A stretch of DNA of 42,546 nucleotides, taken from positions 10,026 through 52,571 of the forward strand of contig PBLQ01000007.1 of the NCBI GenBank assembly GCA_002721815.1, read 5' to 3'. Positions 12,001 to 17,415 of the stretch are shown one piece after another (position 1 is the first letter of the stretch; each line of letters starts with the position of its first letter). The notes under the pieces were generated by a model. The model was not told where the DNA came from. It was given only the letters and a program-made list of their open reading frames with translations, and ran no database searches. A program made the translations under genes and the position numbers. This DNA comes from Myxococcales bacterium. GTDB lineage: Bacteria; Myxococcota; UBA727; GCA-2721815.

Positions 12001-13147
12001 GTTGAAGATCATCTGTGTTGAGGTGTAATGATTCGTTAAAGGTGGTGGTGATGCGTAAGATTTGCCCAGCACGAGTGGTACCACCGATTTGGAGGTCATC
12101 AACACTCACCGTGTTGTGGGCACTGAAGTTGTTGACATCGAGAGCTTGCAGGGTGGGCGAATCGTTATCGATGATCAGTTGACTGGGCAGTGCAAAAGGT
12201 TCTGACGTGTTGTCAAACAGATCGGTGGCCACGACACTAATGGTGTAGGCGCCGTCAATGCTGTTGCCTTCGGCCCCAACCTCAGGGGCGGTGTATGTGC
12301 CCCGATAAGTGGGGAGGGTGCTATTGGTTGGATTGCCCTCAGACGGTTCACCGTCTTCTGGTGATGTGGTGGTAACGGTACCAATCGCTTCCACGGTGAA
12401 AGAACCGCCCGTTAAGCCGGTTACGGACAAAACGATCGAATCTTCTTTGACCGCTTCATCAAAAGTGAAGTCAAAGGTGGTTTGCCCCGTGCTGCGAATG
12501 CGGTCGGGGGTGAATTCGGGCTCGTTGATAATTTTTGGCGGGGAAAAATCAAATCTCACTGTCCCGCCGGAAGCCACGCCTTCGTTGTACAGAAGGTCTT
12601 TCATGATGATTTGCACATTGATGTCTCGGTCTTCGTCTTCCTTGCAGGTCTCTTCGCTGAGCGTGCAATCTTCTTTTTCATGACAACAGGCTTGATAGGT
12701 GTAGGTGTATTCAGGTTGTGCATCGCCTTCCACTTTGACTTGGGTCCAGTTTTTCCAACCGTGACCCCCGGTATTCATGCGAACTTTGGGGTTGATGTCC
12801 TCGTTTTCATCAATGGCGATCAGGGGTTCGTTGACCTTAAATGTGAGCCGAAACTCTGCGCCCTTACCACCGACTCCAGTCCCGGCTTCCGCATCGGCTC
12901 CGATGACTTCGATGTTGGGGCCGCTGATAATTTGCGGATCGTCCAAATCGTTATTGTCCTCTGGAACACAACGCCCCACTTTGGTGCGGCAGGTCCAGCC
13001 CTCGGGACAATCGTCTTGGGTGGCACATTGAATGAGGGCTTGGTCGGGCAGGGCATCATCAAAGGTGCAGCCTGCGATCAGACCCAGTCCAATCAAGTTG
13101 CTCAGCAGAAGGTTTTTTAGGAAAAATGGCGAAAAAAATACACGCAT
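1..13147 (-). CDS. Giant multidomain lipoprotein: Ig-like repeats then kelch-like propeller (3' end outside window)
   Basis: One open frame runs from the ATG at 13147 to the window edge with no stop: 4382 codons, still incomplete. I checked the frame at the start, near 6450 and at the end. The start has a purine-rich GGGGAG about 8 bases upstream. Residues 1-27 form a lipoprotein signal with lipobox I-A-G-C (Cys27). A short Cys-rich segment follows (about 41-62, CPEGWTC then GRC). Roughly residues 75-3330 are Ig-like modules; about twenty carry the strand-end signature D-x-A-G-N or a close variant. From about residue 3350 the pattern changes to kelch-like blades, with hydrophobic strands followed by GG or CG (for example MLHGGRTGDF, VFMLGGC, LVIFGGRNG, LLMYGGWSG). 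This is inferred to be a surface-anchored adhesin or stalk with a ligand-binding propeller. The family assignment of the Ig modules is by pattern only. Ordinary codon use and no frame breaks argue against a pseudogene. Confidence 0.9.
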   Translation of the reverse strand, partial: MRVFFSPFFLKNLLLSNLIGLGLIAGCTFDDALPDQALIQCATQDDCPEGWTCRTKVGRCVPEDNNDLDDPQIISGPNIEVIGADAEAGTGVGGKGAEFRLTFKVNEPLIAIDENEDINPKVRMNTGGHGWKNWTQVKVEGDAQPEYTYTYQACCHEKEDCTLSEETCKEDEDRDINVQIIMKDLLYNEGVASGGTVRFDFSPPKIINEPEFTPDRIRSTGQTTFDFTFDEAVKEDSIVLSVTGLTGGSFTVEAIGTVTTTSPEDGEPSEGNPTNSTLPTYRGTYTAPEVGAEGNSIDGAYTISVVATDLFDNTSEPFALPSQLIIDNDSPTLQALDVNNFSAHNTVSVDDLQIGGTTRAGQILRITTTFNESLHLNTDDLQLIARCTDCSDDETEDIKFKHTRDGLVFTFENDFINDAQNLNLKRPDGLYQFHLKNIMDEAGNVTEEIPLGEVTLDTTPPEMTSHSFGLNENDADNENDAVRTYNDEDNVEFFFDVNETLLTVKETNELQLKAILDNNEAQAFTCGADTSGATAAGYMCSIDLDPDFGLSSGPASISIQMTDEAENIGYANIRIMLDVDKPATVTGLPTLSHYRAGQMVEYTLSFSEKVRVKTETIQDDWTFEALNTEQGGASINFAQHTSLNDFSLAFVFTYQLPSNQTDEEPATNENTPAMHPDGTYTPVISDWPQLEDEAGNEFSISDIMQLNIGGVYIDATKPEISDVSLEQGVQGAFNDLESIDFSFCVSEIPPDDSVSVDVQAEVHDVEVTCAAAPHLDAACRQQAAPAPTAETDGGLDDAGIITTPPTEDNDAGPHDGPYGYACQVLEGDAQLNGTLEDELSFIAVLIQVGDEAGNVSFTNSVIEYDPLPPELEAESNQSDYRSGQTIEYTLRFNEGIFDTAGHAFDGMNTLTARQAGTLSADGGVVDAVGPSITLTKSPESTETLWVYEGQPNDCGNAASNAAPDAGNTSSNLNCDGTYVIDTTDWPPLKDKADNLFEPDDLLEGFVVDASAATILNLSLENDNEDIFNDLNDLNFTICASELLEKDPQAQVQTESHTVVIDCDYQGTCGSDDLGSRYFCDASAQLDEGAQESEELSFIAVLIQLEDSAGNLTYDNSVIEFDPVAPQMNSTSNEASYNSSQTVGYQIELTEPVYNEEGDMYFGPETLQATTAPNKNILLNKTSGNETTWVYTAQISDDTEDGIYTLDFSLDVTVFPSLQDAAGNTLVIETDPASFEIDAQSPEINNVSLDSEGLRPINDLNKIEFTFTTNEPLPQNPDELQILEQNPAIKIGDDDGITTCICDNCGTGPEAYEYTCTVDGATDNPEEVAFIAVLIQIEDSAGNVTYANSIVEYDNVDPVVEPDSNLPLYGSGQEIKITLTFSEIPYYYDGPLDGEASPTQQGAPQSISLINESNEVVEPVSLSLFSEDNPLAPVYAIEVYSTDGVGNVPDGEHYRVDTSSWNTEGGTYVYDAADNLLAIDESNWGTFEVDATTPTVQKNQLDSINNFSAFLDIAFKLCLNETGATVNAEVGSAAYTVITECTEENDADAFCETEQFFFNCVTTSASPKNNDLTDATLIPVSIEAKDTAGNISYTNSQIEIDDQAPELISARTNLDAYKQGDTLTFTISFDEALSMAPTLVVKKDGEIVSDFFTVNWQDAFDFSGGDIFSLSVDAQAPFGDGDDSQNYVIELSDLKDHADNINTNNVCIGDKLDGCSFTVDSTAPSLIDHTLGVLRNGTTCVPNIGQQPKVAKSGDELLFSFVFDENVIDVNGEVPPPTLQLLGRNAIIETIPNDNLSDRQDCLNQMSTSLSNANHMVHFSYSVAHSTDQGDEGPINFVLAFQDASGNSRSQNFAAVLDFTAPTLASGGATKALYNANEKPQFNFTFSEPIYSSGICLEIECITCPQNSEPEHSRIQHVVLDCEDFNTGQGCTVFSMGANKWPETEFGYMNRLTGEDFAVTIVGDGANNAGCDDTQVMTDHAGNISETNTPLLRPILDEDLGVPATTNTKTVAFRWDQMAPLEGQLAVWLDWAPSKTSYDGLNEYDSKPSESQFSLQNDFKRIRVWYDFPDTDGIEGSLKYELSYPHKQFGYPPNSDPDSSFWKLSYSDVANIGRVITAERSFLQICLVGNTGLGEVNGGGGRSCGNYTCDCDLELKLNEGSELTTLAFVAADLAGNTTTVNREIYLDVDGPEILSDSRGATHLRLGDHAVYSVTFNEDVGTLTQNPSPISDICDLGTPPDDNKSACANANLIPSENENENNSFAMVHLPGEVTRTVVFKKEISSDFAEGLYDVQLEVVDRVGNTSTIIFPENEQPSFIIDTNAPGVDLLALGNTVPDGGEEEPPIPVLSGNSGTDTLALRLDISDTSWALTNITLSDGTIQEVPGQISLTIGDTTYNETQLTHSTIGCTFSDREDDDEATWSLICADLNNGLSLSALPNGSHVISATVQDAAGNVTSQQASFIVDTEAPEPLQVRITTDNITCNEGDENCDINEIDLGLGNDILISLTLDEKMYAFPTLRVLNRNGNQIQLTAGNSQDISGTSYFFEERSIYELANQGSNTFTWLHTANSNTEEVEMDGEYLLVFDVIDAYGNAAILSGCTDEGYNPNSAPSCTQMAEGWDWLHLDYNAPTVGAISLLTHPDNARYSAVTGYRELQFNWPEFSTHMAENSGYTMTAKLNEAVFTVSNGHLACDTSKCTIDLGTETGTNCAESHLAAFCDKETFAALQLEIKDSVENSTTVQKSIIIDFASPQLADATLSPASAKGGDTVNLSLFANENLSASTVTLYPQCSGSNFSTEPFTQQDGNPNIYAAVVDADFCEGDYSLTATLTDAVGNISATIELQTPLSVDNTAPSLQIANRCDLEGCSGNDGKVFSNIEGHNSLTLQVCSDEDISSNLDVSIAGGDYPLTCSNAGTVDWCSTTTHRYICIFDMGDYDGMSGFTAAIINANDEAGNIAIDDVTLHFDFDGPELLYTTKNLEPWSQSSPQFLPLSNPNAIAVGGRARYDFLFDEPVYTTHHVDSTAHPSASFEANNHTFYLGNVLQIDGNPALSTNLAFAFLSSCGGSEAQPPDLDFLSDASNNCDIPSLEDAGGCGNACGYFTLPDGAYVPSVTVTDVAGNQSTSAPTNDCSGASADLCFVMDTDPPEPENDAINHLETGLRHLRMPWGSRQNNTNYQPGQYIIPIDATNDNTSDGPDADQFDPEGESLPFNLFGSNISRVEFFNGGPSTSEGQLVGYYSNQGSAGWMVERMIVADSEALWLGLVDEAGNRSQERVLIDNVEWVATIGNKTAGSTYNNPHEVDHSAYFLESGEQVISVSTQIATSEGQQIADTTAQIDSENEDTGEGVRTLQGTGGWSAEGEFQLDAPECKFSEMVYDTLRGRTVLYCGEDGEVFERIFGAWVSMPQLDPEFDGNPGARKDFAMVYNPLSGKTMLHGGRTGDFLPIYENFFWEWDGASWAKSEIAYENPEQCLFLNETEGADLGCIQPRFGHRMVYEPNTETVFMLGGCALGDKGFVQFYCARPISVCAYENLDVQEPGMQINEPNQQVFWYYNYGLWSRASNDVHLPDATYNQVTASCACNSFLGGYAEFGETSCHNWGSSAVSQNYYYSAHSFPSMAVKPTCALSDHDNNPNTPDICTNDLRRGIYLWGGTDGENQPQNKIWYYGVESTWTDTIASNWAEVELSSNDMADGGLSWAVGSILYFLPPPSTLPNSKGLRFGVYDSRYAKSRFYQLQYEAGLYELVNIVGSDNTDIVLTNDAMSAEDLSSCMTMGSNGFEMNCTNGWPRVLYDPVEEELLLQAPAPISDVWSNETRRFETWIHKNTSDDETQIWKRASPSAAMSLPGIKENWPSADFGFDLGYKYAAGGSNLAVMGGFDMADDMAQTECLCEDSQHKGPRAYFLNESGDNPFCGLAQNGLLYQQDRDWMRVPFPDNPDSADPQNMAPNITNPWAQNYRIGGQVEWVDTEAWNDSSGQYESISGWAVAGGCTNVSNQPTAGGQTTGATCLTTDYGIFCPFCPADTISKREDFALCQPEGYVDNDPPPNSNDEDSFSDTISLLDPNDDECIQFLPSHEVTPMNHPDIRNQSCWRDITDDIGGGLGHAHTKRMYHSMTTIPRNLPGINDVEDLVIFGGRNGSGNLNSLYRRASDTTKPATDRTKWEWKEVSCTSLGGSGSSGSFGGSGGCSSTVPNEDVPAPRVEAALVWDSTSYSLLMYGGWSGCDNIEDCGNPATHTIYQDLWRFKFTDTWEGDWEKICNTCAPGAIVEDGAAGGYKNEYGEGEIFRGNHLISSDQTEAGIAYVHGGAVARWVWDKDNEYSTTAQVSGGCIGNSDDENDNYDCGYWVKDPAPQDLSKVGFLDPSFEDYGVYYNSEDEQLCTYSSRVN
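9092..9178 (-). repeat. Copy 1 of a duplicated DNA segment inside the giant gene
   Basis: About 85 bases that recur at 9789-9873 and 10556-10643, roughly 70-75% identical by eye. All copies are in the same frame and encode the end of an Ig-like module, F-I-A-V-L-I-Q followed by E/G-D-x-A-G-N. Spacing between copies is 697 and 767 bases, the size of two Ig modules. Confidence 0.7.
9789..9873 (-). repeat. Copy 2 of a duplicated DNA segment inside the giant gene
   Basis: Second copy of the repeat described at 9092-9178. It contains the near-invariant core ACGGCGATAAA (plus strand) and encodes FIAVLIQLEDSAGN. Confidence 0.7.
10556..10643 (-). repeat. Copy 3 of a duplicated DNA segment inside the giant gene
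   Basis: Third copy, with the same ACGGCGATAAA core, encoding FIAVLIQVGDEAGN. A more diverged fourth relative (about 8340-8420) encodes D-T-A-G-N-I-S-Y-T-N-S, consistent with stepwise tandem duplication of a two-module unit. Confidence 0.65.
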
Positions 13148-13169
13148 GATCGCGCTCCCCACAGAATGG

Positions 13170-13183
13170 TCAGAACACTCTGA
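13170..13183. promoter_or_regulatory. Palindrome upstream of the giant lipoprotein gene
   Basis: TCAGA-ACAC-TCTGA is a perfect 5+5 inverted repeat lying 22 bases upstream of the ATG at 13147, in the 102-base gap after the aminotransferase gene. It could be an operator or a small 5' leader hairpin. No clear -35/-10 pair was identified. Confidence 0.3.
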
Positions 13184-13249
13184 AGGGTAGCACGGTTACA
13201 AAGTGGTTGCCCGCTTCCAGCTCACAAAAAATCAGTTGAAAACAGGTTG

Positions 13250-14431
13250 CTAGCTTTCGTATTGGGCGTTCGCGGCGGTCAACGCCACAGTGCTAGAAAA
13301 ATCAGGATTTTGCGCGCCCAGGGCATCGCCCAAAGCTTGCAGACACAGCTTCACATTTGCCTCTTGGGCGCTGTGACCCATGAGCCCGATGCGCCAGATC
13401 TGGCCGGCCATGGGGCCCAAGCCCGCGCCGATTTCAAGTCCCGCCTGTTCGAGTAAATGTTGTCGAACTTTTGCGTCATCAATGCCGTCCGGAATTTTCA
13501 CTGCGTTGAGTTGGGGCAAGCGGTATTCAGGGGCCACCACAAAGGAAAGGCCCAAGGCTTCAAGCCCTGCGCGCAAAGCTTGGTGGTGATGGTTGTGCCT
13601 TTGCCAAGCGGCTTGCAAGCCTTCTTCTTGGAGAATGCAAAGTGCTTCGTGCAATCCATAAAGGGCATTGATGGGGGCGGTGTGATGGTAGCTTCTTTTT
13701 TGGTTGCTGCCCCAGTAACCCATCACCAAATTCAAATCCAAAAACCAACTTTGCACGGGGCTTTTTCTGTTTTGCAAGGTGTGTTGGGCACGCTCTGAAA
13801 ATGTGATGGGCGATAAGCCAGGGGTGCAACTCAAACATTTTTGGGAGCCTGAATAAACTGCGTCCAGTCCCCATCCGTCAACGTCAATTTCAATGCCACC
13901 CAAAGAGGTAACGGTGTCTACAATGGTTAAAGTATGGTGGGCTTGCGCCAGCTGGGCCAAGGCTTTGGCATCGGATCGGGCACCGGTGGACGTTTCGGCG
14001 TGTACAAAGGCCAAGGCTTTTGCGTTGGGGTATTTTTTCAGTGCACTTTCCACTTTGTTGGGGTCGACCGGTTGGCCCCACTCATCTTCAATCATGATCG
14101 CTTCGGCGCCCACGCGGGTGACGTTTTCTTTCATGCGTCCGCCAAACACCCCATTGCTACAAACGATCACCTGATCTCCCGCTTCGATGAGGTTCACAAA
14201 ACAGGTTTCCATGCCTGCGCTGCCAGGGGCCGAAACGGGCATGGTCAATTCGCTTTGGGTTTGAAAGGCGTATTGGAGCAGCTGTTTCATTTCGTCCATC
14301 ATTTGAACGAAGAGCGGATCGAGATGACCGATGGTGGGTCGGGCCATGGCTTCAAGAATTCGAGGGGACACATCGGAGGGGCCGGGGCCCATGAGGGTTC
14401 TTTTTGGCGGCAAAAACGGTTGGATCTTCAT
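13250..14431 (-). CDS. Alanine-glyoxylate / serine-pyruvate aminotransferase family protein (class V, PLP)
   Basis: A 393-residue class V aminotransferase of full family length. The N-terminus has the family hallmark M-G-P-G-P-S (14-19). Residues 66-77 (VSAPGSAGMETC) fit the cofactor phosphate loop. D172 in the TIVDTVTSLGG stretch fits the ring-nitrogen aspartate. The Schiff-base lysine is K198 in SGSQKCLS, followed by PGLSP, all typical of the AGXT/SPT subgroup. It probably moves an amino group between glyoxylate or hydroxypyruvate and alanine or serine in the cytoplasm; the exact substrate pair cannot be read from sequence. The gene lies 102 bases upstream of the giant lipoprotein gene on the same strand, with no evident functional link. 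It is divergent from the DUF962 gene, with 70 bases between start codons. An archaeal-type aspartate aminotransferase or phosphonate aminotransferase role is a less likely alternative. Confidence 0.9.
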   Translation of the reverse strand: MKIQPFLPPKRTLMGPGPSDVSPRILEAMARPTIGHLDPLFVQMMDEMKQLLQYAFQTQSELTMPVSAPGSAGMETCFVNLIEAGDQVIVCSNGVFGGRMKENVTRVGAEAIMIEDEWGQPVDPNKVESALKKYPNAKALAFVHAETSTGARSDAKALAQLAQAHHTLTIVDTVTSLGGIEIDVDGWGLDAVYSGSQKCLSCTPGLSPITFSERAQHTLQNRKSPVQSWFLDLNLVMGYWGSNQKRSYHHTAPINALYGLHEALCILQEEGLQAAWQRHNHHHQALRAGLEALGLSFVVAPEYRLPQLNAVKIPDGIDDAKVRQHLLEQAGLEIGAGLGPMAGQIWRIGLMGHSAQEANVKLCLQALGDALGAQNPDFSSTVALTAANAQYES

Positions 14432-14501
14432 ATATCACCTAGGGGGAGGGCCCTTGCTAAAACCGAATCAGGTTCTATTATGGGCCAAAAGAGGAGCACA
14501 C

Positions 14502-14873
14502 ATGACCGAAACTAATGCCAAGACGCCAGAATTTCAAACCTACGATGACTTCTTTGCGTATTATCTCACGCAGCACAGCACGCCCGTTTGTCGGGCTTGG
14601 CATTATGTGGGCACGGTTTCCGCCGTTTCGTATTTCATCTGGAGTTTGGCATCCGGCAACTGGGTGTGGGGCTTTTTGGCCGTCATCATCGGTTACGGTT
14701 GTGCCTGGACGGGTCACTTTGTTTTTGAAGGTAACAAGCCCGCCACTTTTGGTCACCCGGGATGGTCCTTCATCAGTGATTTTCGCATGTTGTTTCTATT
14801 TGCCACCGGCCGGTTGGGCAAAGCGTTGGACGCGGCTTTGGGCGCTGAGGAGCCGGTTCAAAAGGTTGCCTAA
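14502..14873 (+). CDS. Mpo1-like (DUF962) membrane protein
   Basis: Start chosen at the ATG at 14502, preceded by GAGGAG 6 bases upstream, giving 123 residues; the longer frame upstream runs antisense into the aminotransferase and is rejected. The pattern is that of DUF962: an N-terminal F-x-x-Y-Y-L-x-x-H (about 16-24), R-A-W-H-Y-V-G-T (30-37), a hydrophobic stretch of about 40 residues, then TGHFVFEGNKPATFGHP and WSFISDFRM. Yeast Mpo1 of this family is an Fe(II)-dependent dioxygenase acting on 2-hydroxy fatty acids; the conserved histidines are present here. Its last 78 bases overlap the end of the convergent fatty-acid-hydroxylase-like gene. A role in fatty-acid alpha-oxidation or other lipid oxidation is inferred from family and neighbour. 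Confidence 0.85.
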   Translation: MTETNAKTPEFQTYDDFFAYYLTQHSTPVCRAWHYVGTVSAVSYFIWSLASGNWVWGFLAVIIGYGCAWTGHFVFEGNKPATFGHPGWSFISDFRMLFLFATGRLGKALDAALGAEEPVQKVA

Positions 14874-15371
14874 TTTCGGCATCAGCATTTTATTTTCCGT
14901 CGCCATGATCGCTTCATCGCTGGGCTCCCGTGTGCCCATGAGGTGATCAAAAAACGGATGGGTCACGCACCAATTCGCATCTTGATTTTTGCCCAAATGG
15001 TGATCCCAATGCCAGGGAAGATTCTCTTTGAGCCATTGGGGATCCAAATGCCCTCTTTTGTGTTTTCGGTAATAATTGAGTGAGCAATAAAACACCGTGC
15101 CCGTGAAAAAAGGCGCCACTGGAAACAAGGGGGCATGGGCCAAACACAGACCCGTTAGGGCCACTAATTCTTTGCCGGGGGCATGCCACCTGAGCCGTGG
15201 AAGTTCATAATCGGGATCGTGATTTTTGTTTTTGCGACAGTTTTTGTGGTGTTCGTGCCAGTGAAAGGCGAAAAAGAAGTCTTTGTTCTTTCCCAGGTCA
15301 TGGAGCACATATTTGTGAATCAGCCATTCACCAGCGTTGCCGTACAAAAGCCCAAGTGGTATACCAATCAT
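14796..15371 (-). CDS. Fatty acid hydroxylase-like membrane protein
   Basis: A 191-residue protein with the histidine clusters of the fatty acid hydroxylase/sterol desaturase superfamily: HKYVLH (19-24), HWHEHH (37-42), a middle HKRGH and a later HWDHH. These would hold a di-iron centre. Length is short for the superfamily but contains the full His set. Hydrophobic segments lie at the N-terminus and in the middle (about 67-95). GGAGGG sits a few bases upstream of the ATG. It is divergently transcribed from the TetR gene with a 42-base gap carrying a TetR-like operator, and its 3' end overlaps the DUF962 gene by 78 bases. Likely substrate is an acyl chain, sterol-like or carotenoid lipid; which one is not decidable from sequence. 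Confidence 0.85.
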   Translation of the reverse strand: MIGIPLGLLYGNAGEWLIHKYVLHDLGKNKDFFFAFHWHEHHKNCRKNKNHDPDYELPRLRWHAPGKELVALTGLCLAHAPLFPVAPFFTGTVFYCSLNYYRKHKRGHLDPQWLKENLPWHWDHHLGKNQDANWCVTHPFFDHLMGTREPSDEAIMATENKMLMPKLGNLLNRLLSAQSRVQRFAQPAGGK

Positions 15372-15388
15372 CTCATCCCTCCAATTCG

Positions 15389-15402
15389 TGACCAGTTAGT
15401 CA
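15389..15402. promoter_or_regulatory. Putative TetR-family operator
   Basis: TGAC-CAGTTA-GTCA: arms TGAC and GTCA are perfectly inverted, with 5 of 7 base pairs symmetric over the full 14 bases. It sits in the 42-base divergent gap between the hydroxylase-like gene and the TetR gene, where an autoregulatory TetR site is expected. Confidence 0.5.
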
Positions 15403-15413
15403 TGTTTTAACAG

Positions 15414-16112
15414 GTGGTCCAGCAGATGCAAGAAGAATTGAAGCCAGATCCTCAAATTGAGCCTTCCCAGGTACCCGATCAAAAGCCAGGTGTGGAGGGC
15501 GGTAAAAGGGACCGGAATCGAAGGGCCAAAACCCAGCAAATCGCCAACGCTGCTTTGGCGTTATTTTTGGAAGGTGGCATCGAAAAGGTCACCATCGATG
15601 AAATCGTAAAGTCAGCGGAAATCGCCAAGGGTTCTTTTTATCGGTACTTCAAAGACAAAGAAGCCTTGGTGGCCAGCTTAATTCAGCCCTTGGGCGAGCG
15701 CGTGTTGGGCGCATTGGAGGTTTGCGGGGCCAATGTTGAGGCCGCAGAGTCCATCGAAGCCCAAAAAGCGGCTTATTTTGAATTGGCAGAAACATTGGCC
15801 GGAATTATTTTTTCTGCCCCCGATGTGTTGCGTTTGTACTTGCAAGAAAAACGCGGGCCGTTGCAGGGGCCCGCCCGACCCATTCGGCAACTGACCCGAG
15901 ATATCGGCGCTTTGGCCCTTGAGACCACAGAAAAAGCCCATTCCAAAGGTTTGCTCAAACCCATTTCCGCGCAGGTGTCCACTTTGGTGGTGTTGGGTGC
16001 GGTGGAAGAACTGCTGTTCCAGATCTTGTCCGGTGAAGAAGTGGAGAACTTATTGGAATTACCTGCGGCCGTAGCCGAATTGATCTTTTATGGACTGCAC
16101 AAACCGGAGTAA
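15414..16112 (+). CDS. TetR/AcrR family transcriptional regulator
   Basis: A 232-residue regulator. After a 30-residue polar N-terminal extension, the DNA-binding domain covers about 38-85: QQIANAALALF, then the helix-turn-helix IDEIVKSAEIAKGSFYRYF ending in the family hallmark YRYFKDKEAL. The remaining helical part (about 90-232) would be the ligand pocket and dimer interface. The GTG at 15414 gives the full frame; an ATG at 15426 is an equally possible start, and neither has a strong Shine-Dalgarno. It is divergent from the fatty-acid-hydroxylase-like gene and 27 bases upstream of the amidohydrolase-like gene. It probably represses the hydroxylase gene and perhaps its own run of genes, with an acyl lipid a reasonable but unproven ligand. 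Confidence 0.92.
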   Translation: MVQQMQEELKPDPQIEPSQVPDQKPGVEGGKRDRNRRAKTQQIANAALALFLEGGIEKVTIDEIVKSAEIAKGSFYRYFKDKEALVASLIQPLGERVLGALEVCGANVEAAESIEAQKAAYFELAETLAGIIFSAPDVLRLYLQEKRGPLQGPARPIRQLTRDIGALALETTEKAHSKGLLKPISAQVSTLVVLGAVEELLFQILSGEEVENLLELPAAVAELIFYGLHKPE

Positions 16113-16139
16113 GGTGGGCAACTGGAATGGAGAATAAAT

Positions 16140-17393
16140 TTGCCCTACCGAACTGATAAAAACGATACACCCATGTCTTTGGTGGTGGCAGAAGACCGGA
16201 CCCATGATCCGGACGCCACCATCCTTCCCGCTCAGTTTCGAGATACAATTTTACTCGATGTGATCCACGATGGTGATTGGATCCCAGAAGAGTTCACCCG
16301 AAACGAAGAGGGCGAACTCATTCCTGAAGAAGCGTTTTTAGACGCGTACTATTACGAACGGGACTGGGGCGCTTCTTTGGTGGCCGGCGAAATCGCTTCC
16401 TTTCTGGGTTTGCCGGGTCATTACAGCGTGAATGTGGCCCGGGTGCTGATGGATTTCGGTCGCTTTCCTGGCCCAACGCCTAAAGATGCAGATCATTTAC
16501 ACCGCTTCGCGTTGAACTATCCGTTTTCGAAATTACTTTCTTACAAGCAGAAAAAACGCGTGCTCGAAGTGTACTACGATGAGATTTCGCAAATCATGGA
16601 AAACGCCATCTCGGGCAAAGACATTAAAATCGCCATTCACACTTACGACACGTACAATAAATCAGGCACCATTCGGCCTCACTTGAGTTTGCTGACCCGC
16701 AGCTTTGGCTACCAAAACGAAAACGAAATGCCATATGGCGTGTTCGATCCATTGTATCCCGATGTGCTGGCCGAGTTCACCTGTGACCGCGTGTTACGCG
16801 ACCGCATCTCTTTGACGCTCGAAAAAATTGGGGTGCCGGTGGCCCATAACTATCCCTATTTGCTCCCCGACGGCAGCGTTGAGATGCGTTCTCAGGTTTG
16901 GTTGTTCTTTTTAAAGTTACGCGAGGAATTTGAGGCCCGGTATCCCGAAACCAAAGAGAGCTACCCCTACCAAATGGTTTGGGACATGTTGCTCGACACC
17001 AACTTGCGGTCGGCCAAGAGTGAAAAGTTACGTTCTTTTTTCCATTATTACCGGCGCATTGATGAAGAATTTGAAACGCATTTCAACGATGCGGCCTCTG
17101 CTTACATAAAGATTCGTCAATTTCTTGAACATGAGATCCCACATTTCGTGGATCGGTTTCGTTTTTCGCAAACCCGCACCAGCGCCTTGGGGATTGAAAT
17201 CCGTAAGGACTTGGTGTGGCACTTTGATGAAATGGGAACTCCCGTTGGTCCTCGTCTGGACAACATTCGGATCATTGGAAAACATGTGGCCCAAGCCATC
17301 TACGTGTATCTCACCGAAGATCGCGCAGCGGTGAACCGTCCCACCTCTGCATTAACCCCCTATGAAAGAAAGCCTTTGGAGCAACCCTCCTAA
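16140..17393 (+). CDS. N-formylglutamate amidohydrolase-like protein
   Basis: 417 residues from a TTG at 16140 that has GGAG about 7 bases upstream; the ATG at 16173 (residue 12) lacks a ribosome site. The N-terminal half follows the N-formylglutamate amidohydrolase fold: V-I-H-D-G-D (41-46) at the metal-binding PHxG position, D69 and the following Y-Y-Y-E-R-D, then N-V-A-R-V-L-M-D-F-G-R-F-P-G (98-111) matching the family R-x-x-x-D-x-N-R-x-P signature, and I-A-I-H-T-Y-D as the second metal ligand segment. It is longer than histidine-pathway enzymes (about 270), with an extra C-terminal helical region from about residue 280. No hut genes are nearby, so a peptidase or amidase role on another N-acyl substrate is more likely than histidine breakdown. 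Confidence 0.65.
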   Translation: MPYRTDKNDTPMSLVVAEDRTHDPDATILPAQFRDTILLDVIHDGDWIPEEFTRNEEGELIPEEAFLDAYYYERDWGASLVAGEIASFLGLPGHYSVNVARVLMDFGRFPGPTPKDADHLHRFALNYPFSKLLSYKQKKRVLEVYYDEISQIMENAISGKDIKIAIHTYDTYNKSGTIRPHLSLLTRSFGYQNENEMPYGVFDPLYPDVLAEFTCDRVLRDRISLTLEKIGVPVAHNYPYLLPDGSVEMRSQVWLFFLKLREEFEARYPETKESYPYQMVWDMLLDTNLRSAKSEKLRSFFHYYRRIDEEFETHFNDAASAYIKIRQFLEHEIPHFVDRFRFSQTRTSALGIEIRKDLVWHFDEMGTPVGPRLDNIRIIGKHVAQAIYVYLTEDRAAVNRPTSALTPYERKPLEQPS

Positions 17394-17415
17394 ACAGGCA
17401 GCAACAGGAACAACC

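Noticed and set aside
12482-13120. 212-codon plus-strand frame
   Set aside because: Antisense to the signal and first Ig modules of the giant gene; not a protein-like composition.
14331-14501. N-terminal extension of the DUF962 gene
   Set aside because: It runs antisense into the aminotransferase; the ATG at 14502 has a good ribosome site and fits family length.
13934-14515. 193-codon plus-strand frame
   Set aside because: Antisense to the aminotransferase, whose motifs are intact.
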